Source: Lacimicrobium alkaliphilum (GTDB taxonomy: Bacteria > Pseudomonadota > Gammaproteobacteria > Enterobacterales > Alteromonadaceae). From it: a DNA stretch of 64,000 bases. The notes beneath the pieces are model-generated. The model saw nothing but the letters and a program-made list of their open reading frames with translations, was not told where the DNA came from and searched no databases. Positions 38,331 to 48,734 of the stretch are shown here, in pieces. The stretch covers positions 91,308-155,307 of the forward strand of contig NZ_NISX01000012.1 of the NCBI RefSeq assembly GCF_002591895.1. The letters are read 5' to 3'. Numbering within the stretch: the stretch's first letter is position 1; every line of letters starts with the position of its first letter. The position numbers were made by a program, and so were the translations under genes.

Positions 38331-39049
38331 ATGAACTGGAAATTTGTCTGGATGCGGATGACCTGGATGCACTGGCTGAGCAGATCAGGACTGTCAGAAC
38401 CGGCGGCGCAGCGAGAATCGAATTATGCGGTGCTATGGCCCAACAGGGGCTGACGCCTGGCGTTGAGGCAATGCAGATTGCCCGTGAGGCATTCGGCGAA
38501 GCTCCCGGGTTGCTGGTGATGGTGCGCCCCCGTAGTGGTGATTTTTGCTACCAGCCTCAGCATGTTGCACAGATGAGCCAGACCATTGAGCAGGCTGCTG
38601 ATGCCGGCGCAGATGGCATTGTGCTCGGGCTGCTGGACAAACATCAGACACTGGATCTGATGCAGTTAGGACCCTTGGTTGAGCAAGCAAAACAAGCACA
38701 GATGGCGGTGACCTTTCACCGTGCTTTTGATGCGATTGAGCATTGGCAACCCGCCCTGGACAGCCTGATTGAACTGGGCGTAGACAGGCTGTTAAGTGCG
38801 GGCACGCCCTGGGGCAGCGCCGATGGCGTCATGCTCGGTCTGGGGCGGTTGCGTGAGATGGCAAACCGGGCGCAGGGTCACATCGAATTAGTGGTTGGGG
38901 GCGGGATAGGCCTGAGTAACCTCAGTGCAATCCGCTCTGGTCTGCCTGTTCGCCAATATCCCATTTCCTTTCACAGCCATTCGGCGGTGTTAACTCAGGG
39001 CCGGGTAGATCCGGTCAAGGTAGCAGGTCTGGCCAACCTGCTGGTGTAG
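38327..39049 (+). CDS. cutC: CutC-family TIM-barrel protein
   Basis: 240 residues, no signal peptide. Family motifs are LEICLDADDLDAL, GGAARIELCGAMAQQGLTPG, VMVRPRSGDFCYQ, GADGIVLGLLD, VTFHRAFD, LLSAGTPWGSADG and ELVVGGGIG. The family is named for copper homeostasis, but that role is weakly supported and the fold is that of a metabolic TIM-barrel enzyme. Here the gene overlaps the GH85 stop and precedes beta-mannosidase, with no copper gene in sight. This suggests a role in handling N-glycan breakdown products. Family assignment is firm and the function is unknown. Confidence 0.92.
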   Translation: MNELEICLDADDLDALAEQIRTVRTGGAARIELCGAMAQQGLTPGVEAMQIAREAFGEAPGLLVMVRPRSGDFCYQPQHVAQMSQTIEQAADAGADGIVLGLLDKHQTLDLMQLGPLVEQAKQAQMAVTFHRAFDAIEHWQPALDSLIELGVDRLLSAGTPWGSADGVMLGLGRLREMANRAQGHIELVVGGGIGLSNLSAIRSGLPVRQYPISFHSHSAVLTQGRVDPVKVAGLANLLV

Positions 39050-39099
39050 TCGTTGTTCGGTGGCCATTGCTTGTCGCCGTTTTTATTATAAAGAGAGTT

Positions 39100-41622
39100 A
39101 TGACAATCAATTCCAACTCAAGTCAATTTCAATCCCTCAATGGACCGTGGCAATTCCGCCAGCAAGGCACAGCACAGTGGCTTGCTGCCACCGTGCCGGG
39201 CTGTAATTTCACCGATTTGCTGGCGAATCAGCGTATTGATGATCCGTTTTATCGTGACAATGAAACCGGTTTGCAGTGGATTGAGCGCGAGGACTGGCTT
39301 TACCAGCGCACGTTTGAGCTGAAGTCAGAACTGACCGGTTGTGATGACATCGAACTGGTGGCCGAAGGTCTGGATACGTTCTGTGACCTTTATCTTAACG
39401 GCCACAAGCTGGGGCAGGGTGAGAATATGTTTGTGGCTCAGCGACTGAGTTGTAAGCCCTTTCTCAGGGAAGGTGAAAATGTGCTGGAGATTCATTTCCG
39501 CTCACCCATTAATGAAACGATGCCTCGCTACCAGCAGGCGGGGTTTGCTTACCCGGCGGAAAATGACAAGTCGGAAGAAAAACTCAGTGTGTATTGCCGC
39601 AAGGCGCCCTGTCATTTTGGCTGGGACTGGGGGCCGCGATTTGTCACCAGTGGCATCTGGAGGGATATCTATCTGCAGGGCGTTCACGCTGCGCAAATTG
39701 ATGATGTGCAGTTTATCCAGCATCAGCTTAGTGCCGAGCAGGCCAGCTTCAGCATAAATGTTGGGATCCATCGTCTGACCGACCAACCCCTGACGGTGGA
39801 TGTTCGATGCAGACAAGCCCCTGAACTGAATCAGTGTCTGAGTCTGGATCCTGACGAAGACAACGCCACGCTGGGCTTTTCACTGCAACACCCACAGCGC
39901 TGGTGGCCCAATGGTCTGGGTGAGGCTTTTTTATATGACTTTGAACTAAGCCTGAAGCATGGCGATCACGTGGTTGATCAGCACACCCAGAGAATCGGAT
40001 TACGCACCATTGAGGTGGTCAATCAGCCCGATGAAATGGGCGAGTCCTTCTATCTTAAAGTAAATGGCGAACCGGTGTTTATGAAAGGTGCCAACTATAT
40101 TCCCGGCGACAGTTTCCTGCATCGTATGACGCCACAGCGCCACCGGGAATATTTTCAGGCAACCAGAAATGCCAATATGAATATGCTCAGGGTATGGGGC
40201 GGCGGTATTTATCAGGATGATATCTTTTACCAGCTGGCCGATGAAAACGGTATTCTGATCTGGCAGGACTTTATGTTCGCCTGCACCTTGTATCCGGCAG
40301 ATGATAAGTTCATTGCCAATGTTACCCGCGAGGCGCAGTACAATATCAAACGGCTGCGCAATCACGCCTGTCTGGCCATGTGGTGTGGCAACAATGAAGT
40401 GGATATGGCCATCAAGCATTGGCAGTGGCCAGACAAGTTTGGCTACAGTGACGCGCTTTATACCAGGCTCAAACAAGACTATATCCGTTTGTTTGATCAG
40501 TGCCTGCCAGAGCAGGTAGAGGCGCTGGATCCACAGCGTTTTTACATGCGCTCATCACCGATCAGTTTTTGGGAAGAAGACTCCGACCATATTGCCAACC
40601 ACCACTACTGGGGGGTGTGGCACGGTGAAGAGCCGTTCAGCGAATATCAGAAGCGCGTTCCCCGTTTTATGAGTGAATTTGGATTTCAGTCTTTTCCGAT
40701 GCCTGCCTCAGTGGCCCGTTATACCGTGCCCGGCGACAGGCAGCTGACATCCCCGGTCATGCAGGTACATCAGAAACATCCCAGAGGAAATAACCTAATT
40801 CGTACCTACATGGAGCAGGAGTATAAGGACCCTAAAGATTTTGACAGCCTGCTTTATCTCAGCCAGGTACAACAGGCGCAGGGCCTCAAACTGGCCTTCG
40901 AAGCTCACCGCGCCGCCCGCCCATTTTGCATGGGCACTCTATACTGGCAGTTGAATGACACCTGGCCTGCGGCTTCCTGGTCCGGGATTGATTATTATGG
41001 CCAGTATAAAGCGTTGCATTATCAGGCCCGGCGTAACTTTGCCCCCTATCTGTTGACGATAACGGAGCAACAGCAACAATTGACCATTACGCTTGTCAGT
41101 GATTTGCTCGCCTCTGAACCCGCTCAGTTACGGGTACAATTGCTGGACTTTGACGGACACTGCCATTGGCAAGAGCAGCAGGTACTGGATACGCCGGCAA
41201 ATACCAGTAAAACATTGATGGAGCTCAGCCGTGGTGAACTGCTTGGTGAACACACCGCTGAAAACAGGGTATTGCATGTGCAGTTGCAGCGCCCCGGTGG
41301 TGAACTGCTGGCAACAAACCTGTACTATTTTGTGCCGTTTCACCGACAGGCGCTGAGGCAGGCCAGTGCCAATCTGGACGTTGTCATTCGCGAGGAGCAA
41401 TTAGAGGTGTGGTTGAATTGCGATCATTTGCTGCGCCAGTGTTATCTGTCTGTGGACGGTGTGGCTGCAAACTTCTCGGATAATTTCTTTGACTTGTTAC
41501 CCGGCCAACCTGCAAGCGTTTCCCTCGCTTTGCCGGGTAAGAGCCCGGCTGAGATTAAGGAACTGGCTGAGAAAGTGCGTTGTATCTCCCTTGCTGACAG
41601 TTATCAGGAGCCGCGGCAATGA
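39100..41622 (+). CDS. GH2 beta-mannosidase
   Basis: 840 residues from the ATG at 39100, which has AAGAGAG upstream (an earlier in-frame start at 39067 lacks support). It removes the beta-1,4-mannose of the N-glycan core. The GH2 jelly-roll begins FQSLNGPWQFRQQGTAQW and the catalytic TIM barrel has VWGGGIYQDDIFYQLADENGILIWQDFMFAC. The acid/base is Glu433 in WCGNNEVD and the nucleophile Glu526 in SEFGFQS; GTLYWQLNDTWPAASW follows. No signal peptide is seen, so it probably acts in the cytoplasm on an imported disaccharide. It overlaps the SSS transporter start. Confidence 0.94.
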   Translation: MTINSNSSQFQSLNGPWQFRQQGTAQWLAATVPGCNFTDLLANQRIDDPFYRDNETGLQWIEREDWLYQRTFELKSELTGCDDIELVAEGLDTFCDLYLNGHKLGQGENMFVAQRLSCKPFLREGENVLEIHFRSPINETMPRYQQAGFAYPAENDKSEEKLSVYCRKAPCHFGWDWGPRFVTSGIWRDIYLQGVHAAQIDDVQFIQHQLSAEQASFSINVGIHRLTDQPLTVDVRCRQAPELNQCLSLDPDEDNATLGFSLQHPQRWWPNGLGEAFLYDFELSLKHGDHVVDQHTQRIGLRTIEVVNQPDEMGESFYLKVNGEPVFMKGANYIPGDSFLHRMTPQRHREYFQATRNANMNMLRVWGGGIYQDDIFYQLADENGILIWQDFMFACTLYPADDKFIANVTREAQYNIKRLRNHACLAMWCGNNEVDMAIKHWQWPDKFGYSDALYTRLKQDYIRLFDQCLPEQVEALDPQRFYMRSSPISFWEEDSDHIANHHYWGVWHGEEPFSEYQKRVPRFMSEFGFQSFPMPASVARYTVPGDRQLTSPVMQVHQKHPRGNNLIRTYMEQEYKDPKDFDSLLYLSQVQQAQGLKLAFEAHRAARPFCMGTLYWQLNDTWPAASWSGIDYYGQYKALHYQARRNFAPYLLTITEQQQQLTITLVSDLLASEPAQLRVQLLDFDGHCHWQEQQVLDTPANTSKTLMELSRGELLGEHTAENRVLHVQLQRPGGELLATNLYYFVPFHRQALRQASANLDVVIREEQLEVWLNCDHLLRQCYLSVDGVAANFSDNFFDLLPGQPASVSLALPGKSPAEIKELAEKVRCISLADSYQEPRQ

Positions 41623-43412
41623 ACTTAAGCAGTATCGATCTGGCAGTGATTGCCGGCTATTTACTCGGCACTCTGGCGTTGGGACTGTATATTTCCCGCC
41701 TTGCCAGCAAAGATATGGGCGCCTACTTTCTGGCCGGTAAAAAAATTCCCTGGTGGGCGCTGGGTGTCTCTAACGCCTCCGGCATGTTCGATATTGCCGG
41801 TACCATGTGGCTGGTTTCCATGTGCTTTGTGTACGGGCTGAAAAGCGCCTGGCTGCCCTGGGTCTGGCCGATCTTCAATCAGATTTTTCTGATGGTCTAT
41901 TTGTCCATCTGGTTGCGGCGCTCCAATGTGATGACCGGTGCCGAGTGGTTGCAGACCCGTTTTGGTACAGGCAAAGGGGCAGAGCTTTGTCAGTTGGTGG
42001 TAGTGATCTTCGCCCTGGTCAGTGCCATCGGCTTTATCGCCTATGCGTTTAAGGGCATTGGTAAATTTGCCGCCATCTTCTTCCCCTGGGAAATTTCGCC
42101 TGATCTCTATGCCCTGATGATTTTTACCGTTACCACCTTGTATGTGATTAAAGGCGGCATGTATTCGGTGGTGTTCACTGAGGTATTGCAGTTTGTGATT
42201 ATGACCATCGCAGCATTGGCGGTGGGTGTAATTGCCATTAACCTGGTGACCCCTGAGCAGATTACACATGCGACTCCCCCGGGTTGGGATCAGTTATTCT
42301 TCGGCTGGCAGCTGGATCTGAACTGGCAAGGCCTGATAGACAGTGTAAACACGAAAATCCAGCAGGATGGTTTTGAACTCTTCGGCCTGATGGTGATGAT
42401 GATGCTGTTCAAAGGCGTACTGTTCAGTATGGCAGGACCGGTACCCAATTATGATATGCAGCGTATTCTGGCAACCCGCTCCCCCAAAGAAGCGGCCAAG
42501 ATGAGCGGTCTGGTGTCACTGGTGATGTTCTTCCCCCGTTATATGATGGTGGCGGGCTTGTCGGTGCTGGCGCTGGTATATATGGGGCCTGAGATCCATG
42601 CTCAGGGTGAAGGCTTCGATTTTGAACAGATCCTGCCCTATGCAATTAATAACTTTGTACCGGTGGGACTCACCGGGTTACTTATTGCAGGCCTGTTGGC
42701 AGCCTTTATGTCGACATTGGCGGCGGCGCTGAATGCCGCACCGGTGTATTTTGTTAATGACATTTATAAGAAGTATTTCCGTCCCGATGCAGACAAGCGC
42801 ACCTATGTGCGGGTCAGCTATCTGGTTTCTCTGTTGCTGGTGCTGATCGGTGTCGGACTGGGGCTGATGCTCAGCACCATCAACGAGATTATGCAGTGGA
42901 TTTTTGGTGCGCTGTTTGGCGGTTATGCGGCGGCTAACCTGCTGAAATGGCATTGGTGGCGCTTCAATGCTTATGGTTACTTCTGGGGCATGATGGCAGG
43001 CCTGATCTCATCTTTGATCCTGCCGCTGCTGCTGCCTGGTGTACATCCGTTATTTGCCTTCCCGATACTGTTGCTGCTCAGCCTGTTTGGCTCTGTAGCC
43101 GGTACCTTAATGACCGCACCGGAATCACCAGAGGTGTTGTGCCGCTTCTATGCTCAGGTACGCCCCTGGGGATTCTGGGGCCCTGTACGTCAGAAGGTGT
43201 TGGCCGAAAGCCCACAGCTGGCAGAGGACATTCACGGCGCCAGAGACCTGGTCAATGTGGCAATCGGTATCATCTGGCAACTGAGCCTGGTGATCATGCC
43301 CATTTATCTGGTGATCCAGCAATGGTACGGCGTGCTGAGCGCTTTTGTGGTGGCCGCGCTGACGTCCTGGATCCTGAAAAAGAATTGGTTTGATAAGTTA
43401 AAAGAAGAGTAA
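41619..43412 (+). CDS. Sodium:solute symporter (SSS family)
   Basis: 597 residues with about 13-14 hydrophobic segments, of the SGLT/PutP fold (AGYLLGTLALGLYISRL, DMGAYFLAGKKIPWWALGVSNASGMFDIAGTMWLVS, GLLIAGLLAAFMSTLAAALNAAPVYFVNDIYKKYF). It would import a sugar with Na+ across the inner membrane. Lying between a signal-less beta-mannosidase and a GH92 lipoprotein, a Man-GlcNAc disaccharide or mannose is a reasonable substrate guess. The start overlaps the GH2 stop, and its stop TAA shares an A with the next ATG. Confidence 0.9.
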   Translation: MNLSSIDLAVIAGYLLGTLALGLYISRLASKDMGAYFLAGKKIPWWALGVSNASGMFDIAGTMWLVSMCFVYGLKSAWLPWVWPIFNQIFLMVYLSIWLRRSNVMTGAEWLQTRFGTGKGAELCQLVVVIFALVSAIGFIAYAFKGIGKFAAIFFPWEISPDLYALMIFTVTTLYVIKGGMYSVVFTEVLQFVIMTIAALAVGVIAINLVTPEQITHATPPGWDQLFFGWQLDLNWQGLIDSVNTKIQQDGFELFGLMVMMMLFKGVLFSMAGPVPNYDMQRILATRSPKEAAKMSGLVSLVMFFPRYMMVAGLSVLALVYMGPEIHAQGEGFDFEQILPYAINNFVPVGLTGLLIAGLLAAFMSTLAAALNAAPVYFVNDIYKKYFRPDADKRTYVRVSYLVSLLLVLIGVGLGLMLSTINEIMQWIFGALFGGYAAANLLKWHWWRFNAYGYFWGMMAGLISSLILPLLLPGVHPLFAFPILLLLSLFGSVAGTLMTAPESPEVLCRFYAQVRPWGFWGPVRQKVLAESPQLAEDIHGARDLVNVAIGIIWQLSLVIMPIYLVIQQWYGVLSAFVVAALTSWILKKNWFDKLKEE

Positions 43413-45643
43413 TGATGTTGACAAAAACCTTGTACGCGGGGCTGATACCCCTGATCACCTTCGGCCTGTTGTCGGGCTGTGCCAGCACGAACGCAGAACA
43501 ATCTGTGGCAACAATGCAGGATTCACAGACTGATGTGCTTAAGTATGTTGATCCACTGATTGGTACCGGCGGTCATGGCCATACCTTTCCCGGTGCACTG
43601 GTGCCCTTTGGCATGGTACAGCTGAGCCCGGATAATCCTTCCAAAGGCTGGGACTGGACCTCAGGCTATCATTACTCTGACGATACGCTGTTGGGTTTCA
43701 GTCATACTCATCTTTCGGGCACGGGCGTGGGCGATATGCTGGATATTCTGGTGATGCCCTTTCGCGGCGATTATCAGCAGCGTGAAAAAGACGAAAAGGG
43801 CAGAATATTTACCAGTTACAGTCATGCCGACGAAGTGGCTGAGGCGGGCTATTATGCACTGACACTGCCTCAGGAGCAGGTCAAAGCAGAACTCACCGCT
43901 ACTACCCGTACCGGAGTGCATCGCTACAGTTTTACCGGGCAGCAGGAAGCTCAGCTGCTGTTTGACCTGGGTTATGCACAAAATTACGACAAGGCCCTGA
44001 TGACCTTTATCCGGGTGGAGGATGAACACACCATCAGTGGCTATCGAATCTCCGGGGGCTGGGCTAAATACCAGCCATTGTATTTCGTGGCCCGCTTTGA
44101 TCAGCCTTTCAGCCATCAGCTTTATCAGCAGGGAGAGCCAGTTGAAGGGGTGCATTTACAGGCGGAACAGGGCCAGGTGGTGCTTAACTTCGGTTCGCCA
44201 GAGGGTGAAACTGTTGTTGAGGCCAAAGTGGCGCTGTCTTACGTGGGAATTGATGGTGCCAGGGAAAACCTTCAGGCCGAAGTGGCTGCGCTGGATTTCG
44301 ATGGCGCCAGGGCTCAGGCAAAACAAGCCTGGCAGCAACAGATTGGCAAATTTCAGGTTGATGACAAGGACGATGAAGCTAAAACGAAATTCTATACGGC
44401 GCTTTATCACTCTTTTGTGGCGCCACAGGTTTTTCACGATGTAAATGGCGGATATTTTGGTGCCGATGGCAGCAGCCACACAGACCCTGGCTATGGCCGC
44501 TATTCGTTGTTTTCACTCTGGGATACCTTCAGGGCGCTGCATCCGCTGCTGACCATCAGTAACCCTGACCGGGTGGACGATATGATTCACTCCATGCTGG
44601 GTTTTTACGATGAAGTGGGATTGCTGCCAAGCTGGGAGCTGATGGGCAACGAAACCGATGTGATGATCGGCTATCACGCCGTGCCGGTGATCGTCGATGC
44701 TTATCTTAAGGGGCTGACTACTGTGGATCCGCAGCGCTTGTTTGCTGCAGTAAAAACCTCGGCGATGCAGAACCGCTTCGGCATCGATCTGTACCGGGAA
44801 TACGGCTATATCCCCTCAGAACTGGAAGTGGAAGCGGTATCCAAAACCCTCGAATATGCCTTTGATGACTGGGCCATTGCACAGCTGGCCAAAGCATTAG
44901 GTAAGGATGATGAATATGCCTATTTTCTGCGCCGCTCACAAAGTTATCGCACCCTGTTTGATGCCAGTACCGGTTTTATGCGTGGCAAAGATAAACAGGG
45001 CGATTGGGTAACCCCTTTTAACCCTGTGTATGTGGAACATCGCAACACCGATTACACCGAGGCCAATGCCTGGCAATATAGCTTCTTTGTGCCCCATGAG
45101 GTGGAAGGCTTGATTGAGCTGTTTGGCAGCGAACAGAACTTTATTGCCAAACTGGATGAGCTGTTTACCACCAGTTCAGAAATGGACGGCGATGTGTCAC
45201 CGGATATCTCCGGCCTTATTGGCCAGTATGCCCATGGCAATGAGCCGGTGCACCATGTGGCCTATCTTTATGCCTTTACCGATCAGAAGTGGAAAGGTGA
45301 GGCCAGAATAAAGGAAATTCGCGAAACCATGTATCTGGCTCAGCCCGACGGCCTGGCCGGTAATGATGATGTGGGTCAGATGTCGGCCTGGTATGTATTC
45401 AGCGCATTGGGTTTCTATCCGGTTAATCCGGTAGGGGGGGATTACGTGTTGGGCACCCCGCAGTTTGACCAGGCGCAAATACAACTGGATAACGGCAATA
45501 CCCTGCGGGTGCGCAAAGAAAATGATCGCGGAGATAATTATGTCGGTGAAGTGTATCTTAACGGTCAGTTTCTCAAAGGGCACAGTATCAGCCACCGCCA
45601 ATTGCTTAAAGGCGGTGAGTTGCTATTCCGCTTTGCTGACTAG
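43412..45643 (+). CDS. GH92 alpha-mannosidase lipoprotein
   Basis: 743 residues with a lipoprotein signal (lipobox LSGC, about residue 26). GH92 motifs are YVDPLIGTGGHGHTFPGALVP, GFSHTHLSGTGVGDMLD, EANAWQYSFFVPHEVEG and GNDDVGQMSAW. The motif set is nearly the same as in the GH92 at 19046. It is the last gene of the plus-strand operon and starts on the last base of the transporter stop codon. Its 3' end overlaps the convergent gene at 45623 by 21 bases, leaving no room for a conventional intergenic terminator. Confidence 0.94.
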   Translation: MMLTKTLYAGLIPLITFGLLSGCASTNAEQSVATMQDSQTDVLKYVDPLIGTGGHGHTFPGALVPFGMVQLSPDNPSKGWDWTSGYHYSDDTLLGFSHTHLSGTGVGDMLDILVMPFRGDYQQREKDEKGRIFTSYSHADEVAEAGYYALTLPQEQVKAELTATTRTGVHRYSFTGQQEAQLLFDLGYAQNYDKALMTFIRVEDEHTISGYRISGGWAKYQPLYFVARFDQPFSHQLYQQGEPVEGVHLQAEQGQVVLNFGSPEGETVVEAKVALSYVGIDGARENLQAEVAALDFDGARAQAKQAWQQQIGKFQVDDKDDEAKTKFYTALYHSFVAPQVFHDVNGGYFGADGSSHTDPGYGRYSLFSLWDTFRALHPLLTISNPDRVDDMIHSMLGFYDEVGLLPSWELMGNETDVMIGYHAVPVIVDAYLKGLTTVDPQRLFAAVKTSAMQNRFGIDLYREYGYIPSELEVEAVSKTLEYAFDDWAIAQLAKALGKDDEYAYFLRRSQSYRTLFDASTGFMRGKDKQGDWVTPFNPVYVEHRNTDYTEANAWQYSFFVPHEVEGLIELFGSEQNFIAKLDELFTTSSEMDGDVSPDISGLIGQYAHGNEPVHHVAYLYAFTDQKWKGEARIKEIRETMYLAQPDGLAGNDDVGQMSAWYVFSALGFYPVNPVGGDYVLGTPQFDQAQIQLDNGNTLRVRKENDRGDNYVGEVYLNGQFLKGHSISHRQLLKGGELLFRFAD

Positions 45644-46516
45644 GGTACCCTGAAAGTTGGTACCGTAAACCTCGTTATAGAGTTGCAGGTAAGACGCCTT
45701 CTCCTGCTTCTGTTGTGGCAGCCAGTCCAGGTGGGCCCGCAGGTATGCAGGGGTCTGGCTTAATCTGGCAATAGTGTGGCTCAGCATTTCGCTGAGCCTT
45801 TTTCCCTCGGGGGTTTTGGAACACAGAATATAACCCAGCGCCCGTCCCGGTGCCTGTGTCACGGCAAAACTGTGTAATCCGATATCTGAGTTCAGTTGCT
45901 GGTGATAATGAAACGCGCTGTTGGGGTGTTCCAGCAGAGCGGCAATGCGGCCAGTGAGTAACATATCAAACATCCCTGCACCCATATCCGAAGCCGTGCG
46001 GGTCCAGAGTTTAGATTGCCATATGGGGTCGCGTAGAATAGCATCGATTTGTTTACTGTAACGCCGCCCACCTACGACCCCGAATCGCTTATCCTGAACC
46101 TTGTCCAACACCTGCGGGAGTTCCAGCGAGCCGGCTTGTTGTAATGCTATTAACTGTGGGGTTAACGGTGACTCCTCGCGGGTGTAGAGACGCAATCCCG
46201 GGAATACGGTCTGTGGCAAAGCGCTGGCATAAAAGCGTTCAGCGCGGTCTCTACTTAAGATTTTGTTGCCGGTGCATGCTACCGGATTATCTTCCAGCAT
46301 CTGCAGGGCACGGATATTATTCGCCGATACAACCCGATTCTCCAGCTCAGGCAATGCCTCTGCCAACAGGGCAAAGGTGGATTCCTTGATCCCCATGGAC
46401 TGAATGTTTTTATGGGTGCGGCCTTCATCATCGGGGCTTACCCACAGCATCTGCCCGGTTTCGGCGAAAACAAAGGTACTGAGAAACAGTGTCAGTGATA
46501 GCAGTAGTCGACGCAT
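45623..46516 (-). CDS. Periplasmic solute-binding-like protein (TIGR02285-like)
   Basis: 297 residues with a signal peptide (MRRLLLSLTLFLSTFVFAE). The body (VACTGNKILSRDRAERFYASAL, PGLRLYTREESPL, RFGVVGGRRYSKQIDAIL, GRIAALLEHPNSAFHYHQ) resembles amino-acid-type ABC solute-binding proteins of the conserved gammaproteobacterial TIGR02285 group. No transporter genes are adjacent, so transport is unproven. A solitary sensor-like or enzymatic role is possible. It converges on, and overlaps, the last GH92 gene. Confidence 0.65.
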   Translation of the reverse strand: MRRLLLSLTLFLSTFVFAETGQMLWVSPDDEGRTHKNIQSMGIKESTFALLAEALPELENRVVSANNIRALQMLEDNPVACTGNKILSRDRAERFYASALPQTVFPGLRLYTREESPLTPQLIALQQAGSLELPQVLDKVQDKRFGVVGGRRYSKQIDAILRDPIWQSKLWTRTASDMGAGMFDMLLTGRIAALLEHPNSAFHYHQQLNSDIGLHSFAVTQAPGRALGYILCSKTPEGKRLSEMLSHTIARLSQTPAYLRAHLDWLPQQKQEKASYLQLYNEVYGTNFQGTLVSKAE

Positions 46517-46729
46517 TCCTTCCTGTGGCTCTTCTGTGTGTAGTGTGTCATCCAGAAACAGAGAATAGTGCCGGCACCACCTAAAGGCCAGATAAAACGT
46601 ATAACTGTGAACATACGGTAAGCTCCTGACCTATACGGTTGTTATTATCGCGCTGTGTCAGCAGTTGCACCTTATCCACCTCTCTGCAATAATTATAATA
46701 CAATAATATAAAGATAGTGAGATGAGAGT
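46517..46729. promoter_or_regulatory. Divergent region upstream of transketolase
   Basis: 213 bases without a gene. The last 50 are very AT-rich (TTATAATACAATAATATAAAG) and include TAATATAAA at about 46704. This motif also occurs, in one orientation or the other, upstream of araB (about 49867) and of the aldose epimerase (about 54560). It may be a shared operator or simply promoter -10 sequence. Confidence 0.35.
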
Positions 46730-48727
46730 ATGAACAATGACAAGCAACTGGCCAATGCCATTCGGGTGCTGGCTATGGACGCCGTGCAGCAGGCCAAATC
46801 CGGCCATCCTGGCGCACCCATGGGAATGGCCGATATTGCCAGCGTACTATGGCGCCGATACCTCAGACACAACCCGGCTAATCCGGACTGGGTAAACAGG
46901 GATCGTTTTGTACTATCTAATGGTCATGGCTCCATGCTGCTTTATGCTCTGTTGCACCTGAGTGGTTATGACTTATCGATTGATGACCTCAAACAGTTCA
47001 GGCAATTACATTCCCGCACGCCCGGGCATCCGGAATATGGTTATACCCCTGGTGTGGAAACCACCACCGGACCTCTTGGTGCCGGTATTGCCAACGCCGT
47101 AGGCATGGCCATAGCGGAGAAGACCCTGGCGGCACAGTTTAATCGCCCCGGCTTCTCGCTGGTTGATCACTTCACTTATTGTTTCCTCGGTGACGGCTGC
47201 CTGATGGAGGGAATTTCTCATGAGGTTTGCTCCTTAGCCGGTACTCATAAACTGGGTAAATTGATTGCTTTCTGGGATGACAATGGTATTTCCATTGATG
47301 GTGAAGTGCAGGGCTGGTTTACCGATGATACTGCACAGCGTTTCGAGTCTTATGGCTGGCATGTGATCGCCAGTGTAGATGGTCACGAACCACAAGCCAT
47401 CGCCGATGCCATTGAGATGGCGCAGGCAGTCACTGATAAACCCACACTGATTTGCTGCCAGACCACTATAGGATTCGGTTCGCCAAATAAATCCGGCAGT
47501 CATGATTGCCATGGTGCGCCACTGGGCGAAGATGAGATCAAAGCGACCCGGGAATTTCTTAACTGGCCTTACGGGCCCTTTGAGATCCCGCAGGATGTGT
47601 ATCAGGGCTGGGATAGTAAGGCTCAGGGTGAGGAACTTGAGCAGCAATGGAGAGGATTGCTGAGTGAATATGCCTGCGCCTATCCGCAATTGGCGGCCGA
47701 ATTTCAGCGGCGTATGGGCGGTGAGTTGCCTGCTGATTTTGCAGATAACGCCTGGTCTTTTGTTCAGCAGAGTCAGCAGCAGATGGCCGATATCGCCAGC
47801 CGTAAAGCATCACAGCAGAGCATTGAATATTATGCCGGGTTGTTGCCAGAGTTGCTTGGCGGCTCTGCCGATCTGGCCGGTTCCAACCTGACCCTCTGGC
47901 AGGGTGCGAAGGGGTTACAGGATCAGGATGATGGCAATTATCTGTATTACGGTGTGCGTGAATTTGGTATGTCGGCGATCATGAACGGTATCGCCCTGCA
48001 CGGTGGATTTATTCCCTTCGGCGCCACCTTCCTGATGTTTATGGAATACGCCCGCAATGCCGTGCGTATGTCAGCGCTGATGGGTATCCGCAATATTTTT
48101 GTGTACACCCATGATTCCATCGGCCAGGGTGAAGATGGCCCGACGCATCAGCCCATCGAGCAACTGGCCAACCTGCGAATGACCCCGAATCTGTCTGTCT
48201 GGCGCCCCTGCGACGCTGCGGAAACGGCGGTGGCCTGGTCCTGTGCCTTGCAACGCCAGAAAGGGCCGACAGCATTGGTGTTCAGCCGCCAGACCCTAAA
48301 AGCTATGTCCAGAAGTGCAGAACAATTGTCCCAGATCGAAAAAGGCGGCTATATTCTGCGCGCGACCGCTGAGCGGCCTCAGCTGGTATTGATTGCCACC
48401 GGTTCTGAAGTGGGGCTGGCCAAACAAGCCGCCGAGCAGTTAACTGAGCAAGGAGTTGCAGTACAACTGGTGTCCATGCCCTGTACCGACAGGTTCGATG
48501 CCCAGTCTGAAGAATATAAGGCGCAGGTGTTACCACCTAATTGCCCTAAACTTGCCATTGAAGCGGCGCACTGTGACTACTGGTACAAATACGTTGGCAA
48601 TACTGGCGATATTATCGGCATGCGGACCTTTGGGGAGTCGGCACCCGGCGCAGATCTGTTGCGGCATTTCGGCTTTACCACGGAAGCCGTGGTGGCCAGA
48701 GCCATAAAGCTGATAGATCAGGCTTAG
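46730..48727 (+). CDS. tkt: Transketolase
   Basis: 665 residues, the standard bacterial length. Thiamine-diphosphate enzyme of the pentose phosphate pathway moving two-carbon units between xylulose-5-P and aldoses. Visible motifs include [15 protein letters not shown] (about 24-38), the TPP motif [12 protein letters not shown] (about 154-165) with WDDN, and [20 protein letters not shown] in the pyrimidine-binding domain. It lies beside transaldolase and the araBDA operon, so it may be a second, sugar-inducible copy serving arabinose use. Confidence 0.95.
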   Translation: MNNDKQLANAIRVLAMDAVQQAKSGHPGAPMGMADIASVLWRRYLRHNPANPDWVNRDRFVLSNGHGSMLLYALLHLSGYDLSIDDLKQFRQLHSRTPGHPEYGYTPGVETTTGPLGAGIANAVGMAIAEKTLAAQFNRPGFSLVDHFTYCFLGDGCLMEGISHEVCSLAGTHKLGKLIAFWDDNGISIDGEVQGWFTDDTAQRFESYGWHVIASVDGHEPQAIADAIEMAQAVTDKPTLICCQTTIGFGSPNKSGSHDCHGAPLGEDEIKATREFLNWPYGPFEIPQDVYQGWDSKAQGEELEQQWRGLLSEYACAYPQLAAEFQRRMGGELPADFADNAWSFVQQSQQQMADIASRKASQQSIEYYAGLLPELLGGSADLAGSNLTLWQGAKGLQDQDDGNYLYYGVREFGMSAIMNGIALHGGFIPFGATFLMFMEYARNAVRMSALMGIRNIFVYTHDSIGQGEDGPTHQPIEQLANLRMTPNLSVWRPCDAAETAVAWSCALQRQKGPTALVFSRQTLKAMSRSAEQLSQIEKGGYILRATAERPQLVLIATGSEVGLAKQAAEQLTEQGVAVQLVSMPCTDRFDAQSEEYKAQVLPPNCPKLAIEAAHCDYWYKYVGNTGDIIGMRTFGESAPGADLLRHFGFTTEAVVARAIKLIDQA

Positions 48728-48734
48728 ACAATAA

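Noticed and set aside
41661..42269. 202-residue minus-strand open frame
   Set aside because: Antisense to the SSS transporter; rich in His/Gln/Gly as expected when membrane-protein codons are read in reverse.
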